Assembly: GCA_910589415.1 (NCBI GenBank) | Contig: OU342630.1 | Coordinates: 28,739,867-28,803,866, forward strand | DNA length: 64,000 nt | Direction: 5' to 3' | Source of the DNA: Malachius bipustulatus | Lineage: Eukaryota; Arthropoda; Insecta; Coleoptera; Melyridae | In this document: positions 11,904 through 26,073 of the stretch, piece by piece | Layout of the letters: each line of letters begins with the position of its first letter | How positions within the stretch are numbered: position 1 is the stretch's first letter | Notes under the pieces: model-generated | What the model saw: the letters and a program-made list of their open reading frames with translations, nothing else | Databases searched by the model: none | What the model was told of the DNA's origin: nothing | Position numbers and translations under genes: made by a program

Positions 11904-12950
11904 CCCAGGCAGCAATCGAACATTCACTGAATGTTAAAAATGAACATTCAGCCAATGTTAGAAACGACAGATTCGTGAACATTCAATGAAGGTTAGTTTT
12001 AAATGTTCAGTGAATGTTCAGATTTAAGCTTTAGTGAACATTTATAAATGAATGTTTACTGAACATTCAAAAATGAACATTCAGCCAATGTGAAAAACGA
12101 CAGATTCGTAAACATTCAATGAATATTAATTTTAAATGTTGAGTGAATGTTTGTTTTTTTTTATCAAACTGATCATCACTAAGAATTGTATTACCTATAT
12201 GGAGCTGAAAAGCTAAAAAAAATAATACTTACTATGTAGGTATGTATTCCATTTATCAATCCATCAGTGAACAATATAAATTATTATTATTATTATAAGG
12301 TCACATTTGCTCTTCCGTGTTGTTTTTCTTCTTCCTGTCTACATCATAATACCTACCTACCTATAATACCTGGGATGAAGAATTAGATTAGTTTGCATCA
12401 CTCTCTGCACCTTCTCCTCTCCGACCAGACAAGCATAAAATACTTAGCTTGCTGATAATTTATTGTGACTTTTATACCTTTACATAGGTATATTCATTCA
12501 TAGTTTAGAAAAACAAGATGAAATGCGCCAAGAATAGCGGACATATTGGACACGAACTGGGAATGAAATAGACAAGAGAGCTGCGTGCGCAACACCTCGT
12601 TGTAATAATTATAATTCTGGTTTTTATCAATTTTTAAGCCAAATATTTTCGTTTCAGCATGTAATTTTCCAATTTTTTTTGGTATATGTTATTTACCTGA
12701 TGTCAGTGTACCTGTATGTAATTGCGTGCAATAAACATTTCATCTTAAACATTGTATGAATGTTAATTAAACATTGCATTTTGAATGTTCAGTATCTAAT
12801 GTTCAATGAATGTTTATTCAAGGTCTGAAAACGAACATTAGAATCTGAACGTTGCCTGAATATTCGGAAAGTCTGTTTAACATTAGAGCAATGTTTAATG
12901 TTCGGTGAACATTTAGGGAACATTCAGTGAACATTCCTTGCTGCCTGGGG
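11904..12950. mobile_element. TIR element with subterminal arrays of an AACATTCA/TGAATGTT motif
   Basis: The left end CCCAGGCAGCAA (11904) is the inverse of the right end TTGCTGCCTGGG (12950). Both ends are followed inwards by repeated GAACATTCA and TGAATGTTC words, themselves palindromic. The left array includes a tandem repeat of about 133 bp (starts at 11941 and 12074). The right array occupies about 12750-12935. The middle is AT-rich and non-coding. This is a non-autonomous DNA element; I cannot assign its superfamily. Confidence 0.75.
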
Positions 12951-14009
12951 TTATTGTACTACACTTTATCTACTCCCGATAGCACTAACCTTACTCACTT
13001 AAATACCTAACTTTTCATTTCAGCTTTACTAAGTAATTTGAATATCTGAATAAGAAAATTTACTAATAATCTTTCTTTTGACTTCTGGGGTAAAGTTTTT
13101 CTATTGAAATTTTAGTTAGTGCTATTATTCGAGGTGTTTTCCCATTTCAGTTTCACTCTCAATCACACTCATTTAATATTTGATAATAATAATAATCTCC
13201 TGCCTAACCTAATAACCTAAAAGATTGACATATTATATATTGTCAATCTTTATTGTCAATCAATATATTGACATATACACAGATTGCACTTTTTCAATCT
13301 GCGAATATAAGACATCGGGAAGTGCTATATCTACCGTCCAAACAACTGACACTGCAAGAAAGTGTTTGGATATGGCGGACACAACACATCCGTTATTCAA
13401 ACCAATAATATGACGCCATGAACTAATAAAGAGTAAAACTGTGAATGTCTGAACAACAAGAAGTATATATTAGATGTTTAAAAATGGCGTTTTACCTCGC
13501 TTACAATAAAACTGTCCATTGACATTATAGTCATTCGCGATGTTTTACAATCAAATGTTTTGGTTAGGTACCAAGAAATGTCAAATATATTATAATGTCA
13601 ATTGTCAATTAATATCAATCAATTACTAAATCAAAAACATTACTGAGTTAATAATTATGATTTCTGTCAATGAGGAACTATGATGCAATAATTAATGGAA
13701 ATTATTAAACAAATACATAATATTGCGTGTGCTACTCATTTCGATAAAAACAGGTTTGTGAATTTTATACCTTTTCTCTCATGCTTGCATTATTTTACAT
13801 ATCGAGTGTACCTATACTTACCTTCTTAATAATTATTATTGTTCTATCATATAGCCGCTACTTTTAACTGATTGCTTATAAGACCGTGTTGTAATGGAAA
13901 AAACAACACGATTTGGACTTTTGATTACCATTACACAACAGGCATATCCAAAGGCTCATTTTCAGTCTATGCAAGTAGTTTTGTAATTGTCAACTTTCAT
14001 ATCCTGTAT
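12951..14009. other. Unassigned AT-rich DNA
   Basis: A short inverted repeat built from TATTGTCAAT lies at about 13230-13275. No gene or repeat boundary recognised otherwise. Confidence 0.4.
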
Positions 14010-15008
14010 ATGAATGCACCATGTATCCTTCTCTATATTGCTATCTCCTGAACGCTAAGAGATACAGGGTCGGTTGAAGTAGAGAAAAGATGCGCAGTTT
14101 TGTGGCCATCTCGAATTCGTCATAACATGCAAGATATCTGTGACCGTTCCTGAAATATCCTGAAAAAACTGAAAAATTGAGATTTCTTATTTTCCTCATA
14201 TCTTTTTTATTATTGGAAATTAATAAATAATTTTTGTAGGCGTACATAAACCGTTAAGAGCTATCCATCTGGCATTTCAAAAATTTTCAAGGCCTACTAG
14301 ATCCAAGAGTTTTCACAGTCAACTTTCGTTTTTCTTATGGCCGCCATATTATTTTTTTATGTCGTTCGATATGAAAAAAATAATGGAAACCAAAAATTAA
14401 TAAACTTAAAAAAAAATTTTTAATTTTGATTCTTAATATTTCAAAGAAAAACCTAATAAAAAATCGTCGAAAAACGTCAACATTTGTAAAATACGCCGAA
14501 ATAGTGCTTGCCTTATGGTTTTTTAATTTATCTATGAAATTTGGTTTAAAAATGTGTCTTTTTTGTAAAGAAAAAAGAAGAATAAAATTTTTTTTTATTT
14601 ATTTTTTGAAGTTTAACAATGTTTAGTTTTTATGATTTTTTTTATACCGAACAACATAAAAAAACACTATGGTGGCCATAAGAAAAACGAAAGTTGACTA
14701 TGAAAATTCTGGGATCTAGTCGGCTTTGAAAATTTTTGAAATGTGTCAGATGGGTAGCTCTTGCCGACTTATGTAAGCCCACAAAAAATTATTCATTAAT
14801 CTCCAATAATAAAAAAGATATGGCAAAAATAAGAAATCTCGATTTTTCAGTTTTTTCAGGATATTTCAGGAACGGTCACAGATATCTTGTATGTCTCGAC
14901 GGAATCGAGATGGCCACAAAATTGCGCTCCTTTGGATTTGTTTAACCGACCCTGTATCTGTTAGCGTTAGGAGATAGCAATATAGAGAAGGATACATGGT
15001 GCACCCTG
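14010..15008. mobile_element. 999-bp palindromic MITE with arms of about 380 bp
   Basis: The right end reads TGCACCCTG next to TA; the matching left end has diverged to TGAATGCACC. The arms share blocks such as GATATTTCAGGAACGG and GGATACATGGTGC in inverted order. ORFs on the two strands (14041-14247 minus, 14736-14945 plus) translate alike because of the palindrome and are not genes. Confidence 0.75.
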
Positions 15009-18000
15009 TATAAGGGTTTTAGATGAATACTTTTTGTATTTTTACAAAATAATTAAAATAGGCTAGGCTTCCCAAAGAGTAGTGTTGTATTATTCAGCAA
15101 ACAAGCCAACTTATAGTCATACACAACATTTCAAGGAATTTGGAAAAAGTTTTGGAAAGTTTCAATCGTCATCGACTATCAAGAAAGCCGTAACGGTAAT
15201 ATTATACATCTACTCTGTCACTAATTACAATTGTTTTGGGAAGGTTACACCCAGTTAATGTCAATAACTACACCATCCCCACTAAAATTCATAGTTTTAA
15301 TGGCGTGGAAACTTGAAAATATGAATCTAAGCAGTGTTTTGTATGATCTGGAGATCTGATTGTATTTGATGAACCCCTTGTGGGACTTGGAAATCGGTTT
15401 TGATATGAAAAGGTATCGATACCGGTTAGAAGATTCGTTGTCTAGGTAACGTCTTAGTATAAAATAAATGAAAATAAATACCTGAAATATTTTTGGGAAA
15501 AGAAGACGCAGAATTATAACGTAATACAGGTGTCCCAATATTCCAAGGACATAGAACAGCCACAGATTAACGAATTCAAAATATCCCGATTTAATAAAAA
15601 CTATCTATAGCCAAAATAGTACCCTTATCAAGATACGGCCCTTAAAAGGGGGTCAGCCAAACACACATTTTACACAATAAGCAATAAGTCAAAAATGTAT
15701 TAAATAAGAAAGTTCAAAATTTCACAGTCTACTACAAGTGTTAAGGCCAATACACCTACAGAGTCTTACAAACATTGGCGTGAAGAGTGTTCCTGTTTTC
15801 AATGTGACTTATCACTTTTTACCCTAGAACTTTCTTATCTTCACGCCACTGATTGGTTTTCGATTTTTTATCAAAAAACTAAAGTATTACTAAATTTTGC
15901 GCCTTTTTTTTAAAGTTTGATATCTTGCATCGTTTTCTTGTAATTATTTTTTTATGATGGACCTACACTAAAGAAAACGTGTTTATGAACTTTTTTATAA
16001 TAACAATTTCAGCAACAACGTTTTATCACAGATTTCTGGCTTAAGAATATACCCATTTAACCAAAATTATCTATGTCCAAAAAGGCGCCCTTTTCAAGAA
16101 ACTGAATATACTGGCATTTGATCTAAAGCATTTGATACCCGCTTCCAGAGTTGCCAATTTTTAATAAAAAAATAAAAATAAAATAGCAACTCGCATTTTA
16201 AAGCTAAATAGCCTTACTAATAATCTATAAAGAAGAATATAATAAAATTTTTCGATACTAAACATACTTCAGATTTTGAATTAAAAAAAAAATTTGCTTC
16301 TTTTTTCTATAAACAAATTTCTTTGTCTTTTCTTTGTTTTTGTCAAAGACAATAAAAAAATAAGAACCCTTATGACCAATAGAAGCCACGTTCGCATCTT
16401 TTAAAAAAATACCGTCCCGCTGTTTATAATCATTATTAAAGTGGCAACTTGTTCAACTTTTTTATTCCAAAATCCAAAAATCTATATCCAATTGATTTTA
16501 AAACATTTCCCGAGAGACGAACAAAATTGTCAAGGACAAAAAAACTGACAAGACGTCACTATTTTGAGCTCCAGATTAGATGGTGAAGGTAGCCGCTTGA
16601 GCGGTCCCAATTAGCAAGTCCCAATTTGTAAGTATTTTTCTTCATTTATCACACATCCGCTTCATCCACTGCATTTAGGATTTTTTTTTAAACTGGATTA
16701 TGAAATGATTTCACCCTTTTGACCACACGGTCAATTTCAGTCACAAATAAGCAACTCTTGTTGAAAGCACGGCTTCTGAATAACTTTCTATGCCCTGTCA
16801 TGGAGGAAATTTGGATAGATGGAAGAAAATCCGAAACCGGAATTGACTCAACACCATTTCAGTGATCCTCTCTGTATAGATCCGCACCATCTCGTCTAAT
16901 CGATTACCACGGCCCGTGCTTATAAGGAGTTCGCGTTCATTGCTATGCACCAGGACATATAGCTCACTTCCAATAACAGATTAACGAGCGTGTCACTTTC
17001 TGATATCAGCTTTCGATTGTGCTGATATCAAGGGCGGTTCCTTAAGCAAACGCATGAATTTGTCGACATAAATTGCCAAGCTGTCGCGCGCTTTGCTCTC
17101 TATTGCGCGCCTTGATTTACTTTTTTTTAGATTCTATCCGATGGTTGGTCGTTGATTAAAAGGAGATTCATCGATTTAGAAGTGGCGTTGTGTCATTAGC
17201 CGACTGCCGGCTTGTATAAGTTGAATGCATTACAACGTAATACGCGAAGACTTACTACCTATTGTGTAATTTTATGGCCACGTTTATTTAGAAAAATAAG
17301 CGCTAAACAAGCAGTACCGTATGTTATTTAAGAATATGCGATTATGGTAAATCGTTGCTAAAGAAAGATTTAACGCGGCGGCTTAAGCTTTGACAGTTAT
17401 AGCATGTTTTAACGCAAGTACCTATATACTAAATTTTTTATCAACACAAATAAATCAAGCAGGGTATTATTCTACTTACAGTTAGTTATGATGAAGCTTC
17501 AAGAAACAAATAGTTGTAGAACTGAAGACTTATGTAATGGAAGAGCGTTCTTCAAAATAAATTGTCTTGAAATGAAAACGGAGAGTAAGTTATGAAAATA
17601 ATTATCAAACAAGTACCTACAACTTTGAGGACGGAATGTCTGTTATGATTTCTGGTGTGTTGATTTCAGCTTCAGCATGATCATCCTTGTCCCAATACAC
17701 CCGAATCTAAAGACAAGCTTTGCCTAAACATCAGTGTAGACGAACGTCCAAGCATTGTCGAGAAGAGGTATGAACAGTCATTTAAACGATGAGCAGCCAA
17801 TTTGTCAATCGCAGATTATTTACTTATATTATAACAGTGAAACAATAATTTAATGAGATTATGCGAAGCTGACAAGAACGTGGTTCGGTTGTTTCAGTAA
17901 TGCTCCACTAAAAGAGGTTCTCTTCCAGTCCAGAAGTAAGAGTTATTCGCTTTTTACCCTTCTAATCCTTTCTCAGATGGAAACATGCTACCAATCGCTT

Positions 18001-21000
18001 TGGGCTTAACTCGTCAACCCAGCACAATGAATGAGGTGACCAATTTTGCTCAGATATGAACTTTGCCATAACTACATCACTCGACACTATGGGCGTTTCC
18101 CACTATCTATGATCGAATATGCGAGTATAACAATTTGCTTATCCCGAATTCCCAAATTCCCGCGATAAATGAAATACTATAACTACCTCTTTTCTTCACA
18201 ATTTTTCTTCTATTTTCAGGATTTTCCATATACAGTGAATTATCTTGACTTAGCTCTTTAGACAACTTTAAAAGCTACTACTTGACAAAATATTAACCCA
18301 AATATAGAACAAGTAATCCTATTTCAGTAGATATTTATTAAAACATATTATGGGTCTATGTATAATAGGAGTAGACCTCGATGAATACTTTAGTATATTA
18401 TGATTTTTTCGCTCAATATCTTAAGTGTTTACTGAGAAAATAGGTATTCATGGACATACCAACAACAGAGTGATCTATAAGAACCTCCCATACTGATTCT
18501 CAAAAATAAAATTCATCAAGGTGTTAAAATTTATACGTAACAAAACCTACCTGACAATCTTTCAGGTACGGCAGTTCTGTGCGTCGTATTTTCTGCAGCC
18601 ATGACTGCTTTCTGAATGCATTTTTTCGTCAGAATATTCCAGTAATACATACATATTGATAGAAGGCTATAATAATAAGTTTAAGACATGTTAAAGAAGT
18701 TTTAAGCAACGAGAGCAGGTAAAAAAGTCTTTTTATTGTTAAATACTAAATACGCTGATTTTAACACCAAATTGTGTCAATATGGATGAGGGATTAATCT
18801 GTAGTACCTAGTGAAAATTGGCAGCAAAATAGCGCCCACCTCCAACGTGGCACGAAATAATTTTGGCCGGCACGCAGACCATACATACTGTTAAATATAC
18901 TGTTAAATATACTGTTAACCATACCATACAACTTGAACTAAATATTACATTATTTACAATATAACAGCTTGTAATATATTTGCAGTAGTTGGCGACTTAT
19001 TAAACCTCCCTATCAATAGGTACTTTTCAACTTTATTGCTCAGATCTGAATGATATGAATACTATATCTTCTTCTTACATACTGCTCTTCTCACGATAGT
19101 TTACGCTTGCACGTTGAGCTCTGCAACCCATCCGGCTTTCGTTAGCCTTGATACAAAAAACCTGAATTAAATTATAATTTGAATTTCGGTTGTTTAACGT
19201 TTTATTGTTTTGTATTATTGTTATTCATAATAATTTATGTTTAATTTTTTTTATTTAAATTATTTACGGTAGTTTACTAGTTAGTCCATGCCAGGTTGGA
19301 GGAGGGTGCTGTACTGTTGCCAATTTGTCCATTTATAATAACCACTCTAATGCATATTACTTAATTCTACTCCTTGGAGGTACGCTTATGGAACAACTGA
19401 CTTTTTTTAAGTTAATTTGACATTTAGACCAGTGCTGAATGAAGCCTAAACGGTAAAAAGTAAAAAAAAAAATAGTATGATGAAACCCATTGAAAAAGGA
19501 AGAGAATATAATAAAAATGAAAGAAAAATAAATTATGGGCGATTTGTGGTCGGGAAGTGGGGGGGGGAGTGAATTTTTGAGGGTTAAAATCGGTTTATCT
19601 CGATTGCTGGCAAAACTAGAAGTCCTATGGAAAAAAGTTGAATTGCAAAGTTGTAGCTAATAAAAAGGTCTACAACTTTTGTATTCACACTTTTTTCACA
19701 TAACCTCAAAATTCGTGTTAAAAATTCAAATAACCAAATTTTTGTTTTTTTATTTTTATTTAAAAAAAAATTTGTTTCACTCTATCCAATCAATTCTCTA
19801 TCCTATTGACACCCGTTCGATTATGAGCTGTGTGAGCTTTTTATTTTAATCTTGTCCTAATTCAACACAATGCTTTAGATAAAGAAGTGTCCGGTATTGT
19901 TAGTGGTAGTGGAACGTATTTGATTGAAGTATGCTTGGATTTGTCATCTTCCAAAAGCCAAATGTTCCGGAGATTATAAAATAAACTCACAATTCAAATC
20001 ACATTAAAGTCTAATTTAAACTTATTTCTCCTAGAAGCCCATTACAATATAAATAGGCCTATGCTGAAACTATAACAACTCAGAATAATGAACAGCTAAC
20101 GCTAACAGCTCCACGTTGCAGGTTTTTAAAATAATCAATGAAGAGACAAACAATGGAGTGTTACATGAAAAACTTTAATTGACTTGTCGCAAACGAATAA
20201 TGAAGCGACAGTCAAATACAACGATTAACTTGTATTTGGGATCTGTTAAGATTTTCACGAGATATTAAGAACAAAGATTCTCTATTTTGAAAAAGTGGAT
20301 ATTTGGCATCGTCTGAACTAATAACAAGAATCAAGTTGGTCATATAAAGAATGTATAAGGTTTAAGCTATAAGAGCAAGATAACTCTTCTATTTTTGCCA
20401 TGTCTTGCAACTTTATTGGAACCTATACATTTTGCAGCAGTTTATTATTAATGAAGGCAAAAAGCGACAGCTATCCGAGAAATTTGAGATCGACTTGCTG
20501 AAATATTTGGGACAATAGTTCGGACATAATATAACTAATACAACCAGAAAAAGTGGTACTTAGTTACAATACGAAATTTGATCCATTTGATTATTAATAG
20601 AGTATCACTAATAAGTATTATCAGGCTAAAATTATTACATTGAGTACATCTAAGAGCTGGATTTTTGAATCGGAGATGACAGGTTCCTATCTGAGACCTG
20701 GATATCTATCAAGAACCCAATGCGTCTTCTGTCGAAGTACCTAACTAGCAAAACACGCCAAACTGCATATTTAAACATTCCTAGTCATTGAAGACGAATT
20801 GAAGAAACCGTTCTGGGGGACCAATAATGATCGCCCATTGGCGATGGTCGTTAGATATATCATTACAGCTTTGGTAATTGAAATATGGTGCATGTTCAAA
20901 GAATTGCACACAATTCTTCACAAGTCTTTGAGCTTAAAATAAAAGTTCAAATAAAATTATTTCGAATGTTGCGCTTCTATTATATTGTCCCTTTAATGTG

Positions 21001-22699
21001 AGCTTTACCTTTAATTATAAGTTCATTAACAGTAAACCTTCACGCGTATTAATTTATATAAATTATATCAATTTTTCCAATGAATTTTTATTTCCTTTTG
21101 TAAAAATTAGAAATTTAACACTTCTCAGTTAGTTTTCATTTTATTTTATTACTAAAATTGGTATGTTGTCTAGTTGTGTAATTAAAATTGTATGTTCTGG
21201 AGTAAACACTCCCAAAGATTAAAAACTATATTAAAAAACGTTCTGTAACTGAAAAGTTAGATGTAAGCAATTCATTTTCTGATCAATCCGAATGAAACAG
21301 AACGGCTTTTCAAAACTACACCACAACGCTAGTATAGCTGAGATATAAGTAAGCACCAACGTGACATCACTTCTTCATCTCCTTGCAATTTGTTTTTCTT
21401 AATTGCGTGCAATAAAACAAATGTCTCTTTTATTACTTCGTTACTTGTAATTTGTAATTGAACAGAGCCTCGCACTGACCGTCTCTAATGAAGAGATCAG
21501 TCCAGTCATCTGTAACAGAACGGACGAAACCACATAAACGCCAAATAGAGCTTCTTCATTGTGCGCTGCAAAAGTCAGATCAAAACTAATTGGCATGTCT
21601 AATGTGCAGAATTAATCCGAATTGTCGATTAATCCCAGAACGCATCAATGATTTGGAAAATAAACGAAGATAGAATTTTTAAAATAGAATTATTGAGTTT
21701 ACATAAAAAGTGAAAAACAAAAATAGACTGGCGGATGGATATGGAAGAGTGAGACAGACAATAAGGTATGTCATGGTCTAATTGGATAATTTTTTTAAAA
21801 GGAGATATACCCAACCTGACAGTAACCTGATTGGTCTGGTTCTGGTCAGGTCAGGACATCTATTTAAAAGAATTTCTGGAGTTAGCAGTTCCAATGTTGC
21901 AAATTGCATATCGACTCACGTTACAAAAGTCATGCCCAACCATCAGTGTTTTTTTTTTTTGTTACTTGCTCTTTATATCGACTATAGATTTGATAGAAAA
22001 TTGAGTAGTTACCTATTTCTTGAATGAGCAATGAATTATTCATTTCTATTCTTTTTAAATTGTTCATTCTGAAGTCTTTTTATCACTTTACAAACGAACT
22101 TAGTCATTTTTTAGTTCTCTCAATGCTCTACTCATCTGTTCATTGAATTTTTAATAGTACCACACATAGCGCTAAATTATCTCTATGCTTAGGAATTTAA
22201 ACCTCACCTCCTTCAAATCTTTCTATCTATCATTAACTTCATTTCATTTCCTTATATGTATAAGCATTATAGCCTTTCTCGTTTCAGTTTCAAACATCCT
22301 CACCAAACCAAAACTTATAAAAAATTTCCCTGCGCAGACAGCACCAAAGATACAGAGGTAGTAGCCAAGTTAGAAACCACGTGTTTCGTGTAGAAAATAT
22401 TTTCGATAATTATTATTATTATACAGAAAAAAAATCTTCTTGTTCAGAGAGTAGCAGAAACTTCCGTTATTTGGTCAAACATCTTGAAAAAGTCTTCTGC
22501 GCTTTTTCTCCTCTAACAATGGCCAAATCATATCAGTCTCTAAGAAGATAAAATTCTATCGTCCTTAATATGCCAGTTGTTTAACACCATGTAAAATATT
22601 ACTTTTGTTACCTGGCCGATTCATTTAACCATGAATTTTAAAGGTGGTCACCACAGAGTAAACTCAGAGATTGTTTTCTAAAAATTCTGAGTTTATAAC
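15009..22699. other. Long unassigned stretch
   Basis: Contents I can name: a diverged direct repeat pair near 15540-15660 and 16020-16110; a GC-richer block at about 16560-17260; a 12-bp tandem (ATACTGTTAAAT, three units) at about 18890-18925; and a G-run at 19560. No open frame resembles a known protein, and no terminal repeats could be paired. It may be intron of the knirps-family gene if the promoter lies further right. Confidence 0.4.
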
Positions 22700-23970
22700 A
22701 TTTTGGAGGAGTCCCGACTAAGTGTATCCGGAACTAAGTGTAGATCTTTTCCAGGTACATACATCAAAGAAAACTGATATTTTAGAAGCTCGATAGCCTA
22801 TCTCTGTATTCGTGGCGATGGTTCGTCAAGAAGCTTCTTCACCAAGCCAAAAAGGGGTCGGTGATCTGAGCATATTTTGAAAGACCTACCGTAAAAGTAA
22901 AAGTGTAAATGCTGACAACCAAATACTACAGCCAACAATTATTCCTTTTCTATATGATATATCTCTATTGGCTAGAGGTCAGTGAAACAGAAGCAAATTC
23001 AACTGATCTATATCTTCCTGAGACAACATAGCACCAATCCCGTAGGGACTGGCATCAACTGCCAATGTGACCGCTTTTCTGGGGTCATAGAATGCTAAAG
23101 ACGTAGCACACGAGTTAACTTCCTTAATTCGATTGAAGCAATGCTGATTCATAGGAGACCACTGCCATTCAGATTTGTTTCTTCTGACAAATGTGGTATG
23201 AATTTAGTTAGATACACAATCATGCCCACGAAACGTTGTAATTCTTTCTGATTTCTTCCAGGATTTATCTATCTAATCACTTTGGCTTTATCATCACTAA
23301 CTGAATTGCCTTGTTCACTAATAATATGGCATAGAAATTTTTACTTGGTTAAATGAAATTTAGATTTATCGAGATTGAGGGTGAGTCCACTCCTTTTGAT
23401 CTTCTGTAAAGCAAAATCTAAATTTTTGTTATGTTCTCCTAATGTTCGGATACCCTAAAAAATCATCGAAGTAGGACAAAACACCTACAACTTCATTTAA
23501 AATCTCGTGCATTAACCGTTGAAAAATCTCAGGTGCCGCACTTATTCCGTACGGTAATCTCAAATATCTATAGCGACCATAACTTGTAGCTATTGTGCTA
23601 TTGTGCATAAGAGAGAACTTTCATATATCAGAGGAATCTGTACGAAAGCAGACGATGCATCGAGCAAGCTAAAATACTTAGCACCTGCTAGTTGAGCAAA
23701 TAAGGCATCTTGCGTTGGAATATGGTACCGTTCACGTTTGATATATGTATTGATTTAAATTACGACGATCGATGCATATACGAGTATCACCACTGGCTTT
23801 TGAAACTATCACAATAGGATGGGTCCAGTCTGTAGGCTGCGTGACAGGCTTAATAATTTTATCATTGACCATTTGGTCAAATTTGGATTTCATTTTTTTC
23901 TTTTAGGAAGATCGGAACTTTCCTAGGGCACATACTACTGGCATGCCATTTTCCTTTAGAACAATATAGA
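22700..23970 (-). pseudogene. Ty3/gypsy-type retrotransposon pol remnant (RT and RNase H)
   Basis: Minus-strand translation in several frames gives, in order: the segment before the RT with KPVTQPTDW and IVIVSKASGDTRICIDR; the RYLRLPYGISAAPEIFQR block; a catalytic region reading SYFDDF where YVDD-like motifs occur; and the RT/RNase H junction with YDPRKAVTL followed by DASPYGIGAMLSQ. Further along come CSDHRPLFGLV and KDLHLVPDTLSR, typical of gypsy RNase H. In-frame stops and frameshifts are numerous, so it is dead. No LTRs, gag or integrase could be placed. Confidence 0.85.
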
Positions 23971-25149
23971 TTTATCACTGTTTGTTTCCATAGCTTCCAG
24001 TTTGTAGAAATTTCCTTGCTACTGAAGTTAAAGCAAATACCTTAAACTAACTCTAAAACAAACCGTCTTGGAGTAGGCCGCAGGCCCTGACACACGGAAG
24101 TTTGTCTTAGCTTAATCCACTCTTTACAACCTACAGCTCTTGATTTTGTTAGGTTAGGACTGTTTGTTGTCAAAACGTTAATGAAATGGACACTCACTTT
24201 ATAGGCATTTTTATAAAACACATAAATAAAAACAACATTCAATTCATTTAAGGATTCTCCTATAAAAATTTCAATACACGGTTTCTCACTCCACTTAAAG
24301 GCACTCTGTAACTGTTCGCCTGGTGTTTCGTTTATCTCGACGAACTGCTCTCGATTACTTGACTTGTCTTCGTTAACAATCTCAGACAAAATATAAATGC
24401 ATAGAAAGAAATCACATTTAAGCTTGCAGAATCTGGCTGGCTACGGTATCGGTATATTACGACAGATAAGTCGATCTTCCCAGATCTCTTTCACTAAATC
24501 GGTGCTTTGGAAGTTTTCAAACCAACAAATCTTTGTTCAGTAACTCTGGGAACTGATCTACATGATATTCTAAGCCATTCTAAACCTGCAAAAAGTCTTG
24601 GTGAAAACACTGTGAGTTTCTGGAAAACTATTGACAAAAATTTTACCTGCCAGTAATGTCTCGGAGTAGGTATACTTTCACTGCTATATCACTCGATAAG
24701 GACATAAGTGAGAACCTTTTTTGAAAAGCTTGTAAACAGGTTTCTACAGAAACTTCAATCCTAGCACTGAGTTCGATGAGGAACTAGAAGATTTTGTTGG
24801 GTTCCACCATAATCATGATAATTATTCCAGACAAAAAAACGTCCACATTCCATGAAGTTTACATACATTGCGAAAATAACTATTGCAGTTTTTCGCTATT
24901 ACGTGAGCGCTTTTAATTAATTTGAACAATATAAATAAATAACCAAACTTCATTATTTATTTGGCAATGTGTTTTTATTAATTAACCTTTCCTTTGAAAA
25001 AAGAACGGCCTTCAGAGTAAATCAATAATATTGTAAAATGTACTAGACGTATCATGGATGTCACATAAATGGCTGGTTCCCTGAAACCTCTCGATTCTCA
25101 TAAATACTTGACCAGTACTGGAGCTTTTGAACATTACCATATATCACAG
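23971..25149. other. Flank of the gypsy remnant, unassigned
   Basis: A 115-codon minus-strand ORF (24042-24389) lies just upstream of the RT remnant. It could be decayed gag-pol sequence, but I recognise no motif in it, so it is not called. Confidence 0.35.
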
Positions 25150-25350
25150 TTAGTAGATATGGTGGAAGGGGTTGAGCATGGGCACCCCAAGCCCAACGCT
25201 TCCACTATCTGAGGTTCCAATCCCAGCTCAGGATGGTTGTTTGTGTTGGTTTATAAAACTATTTATTTCTTTAAAATGTTTCTGTGGCTGAATGCCACTA
25301 TGCCTTACCTACACAGTTAAGACCGATGCTCCCTCTTTAAAAAAAAGTCT
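25150..25350 (+). repeat. tRNA-derived SINE
   Basis: GGTTCCAATCC at 25213-25223 fits the polymerase III B box. A GC-rich tRNA-like head with GGTTGAGCATGG in the A-box position precedes it, and the element runs into an A-rich stretch at about 25338. The end positions are approximate. Confidence 0.55.
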
Positions 25351-25664
25351 TCTTAAAGTTAAGAAGTTTTTTTTCTCTGCATTTTTATAACACTTCCCTC
25401 TTTGCTTTTCTATGATACTCTTCAGTTTACTCTAGGCTAATTAAAGTAATCCGGTCAAGTTATGTCAATGCTTTCAAGATGGAGGATCAAAATGTAGGAG
25501 AAGGCAAACTTAAAGATTTCATGCTGTTTGTTTTCATCTGGTGTATGTCAAGTAGTGAATGTGATATCATAACCAAAGTAATATTATCTTAACTTAATGG
25601 GTTTTTTCTAAACATGCGCACACAAGCATAAGCATAAGCGCACGAGAGATCCCAGTTTTGCAAC

Positions 25665-26073
25665 CTATAGTAGGATTAACTCTAAAAAGTCAGATGTGAC
25701 GTCACACTAACCGTCTGAATAAATATTTTTAATTTCACCAGAAAATGTCAAACAGTTAATTGTCAAGTTGTAAAGGAGCGTAAATTATTGAAGGAATCAT
25801 TCAAACAATGAATTGAAGCGCTTACGTCAGTTTGAGAGCCACTGACAACTACATAAAATTTATTCACGTAATGACATTCTATCCTCTGTGTTGTGCATTT
25901 AATTCTCATTCAAAACCAATGTTGACGTATACTTATTTATGCGGGATGGAGTGTTTAGACAAACTGGACGGTTACTATAAAAACACGTACATGAAACAAA
26001 ATAAATCGAACTATCAAAAGGATGTGTATTCTTAATCGATACGTATGACTTTTTAGACTTTATTGGACTATAG
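25665..26073 (+). mobile_element. 410-bp MITE, copy 3 of 3
   Basis: The best preserved copy. It begins CTATAGTAGGATTAAC and ends ACTTTATTGGACTATAG, giving imperfect terminal inverted repeats of about 28 bp including AAAAAGTCA. Closest to copy 1 at 2328-2737. Confidence 0.8.

Noticed and set aside
2328..26073. Conserved short ORF in the 410-bp MITE (67 codons at 25832-26035)
   Set aside because: Frame is not maintained in the copies at 2328 and 8436.
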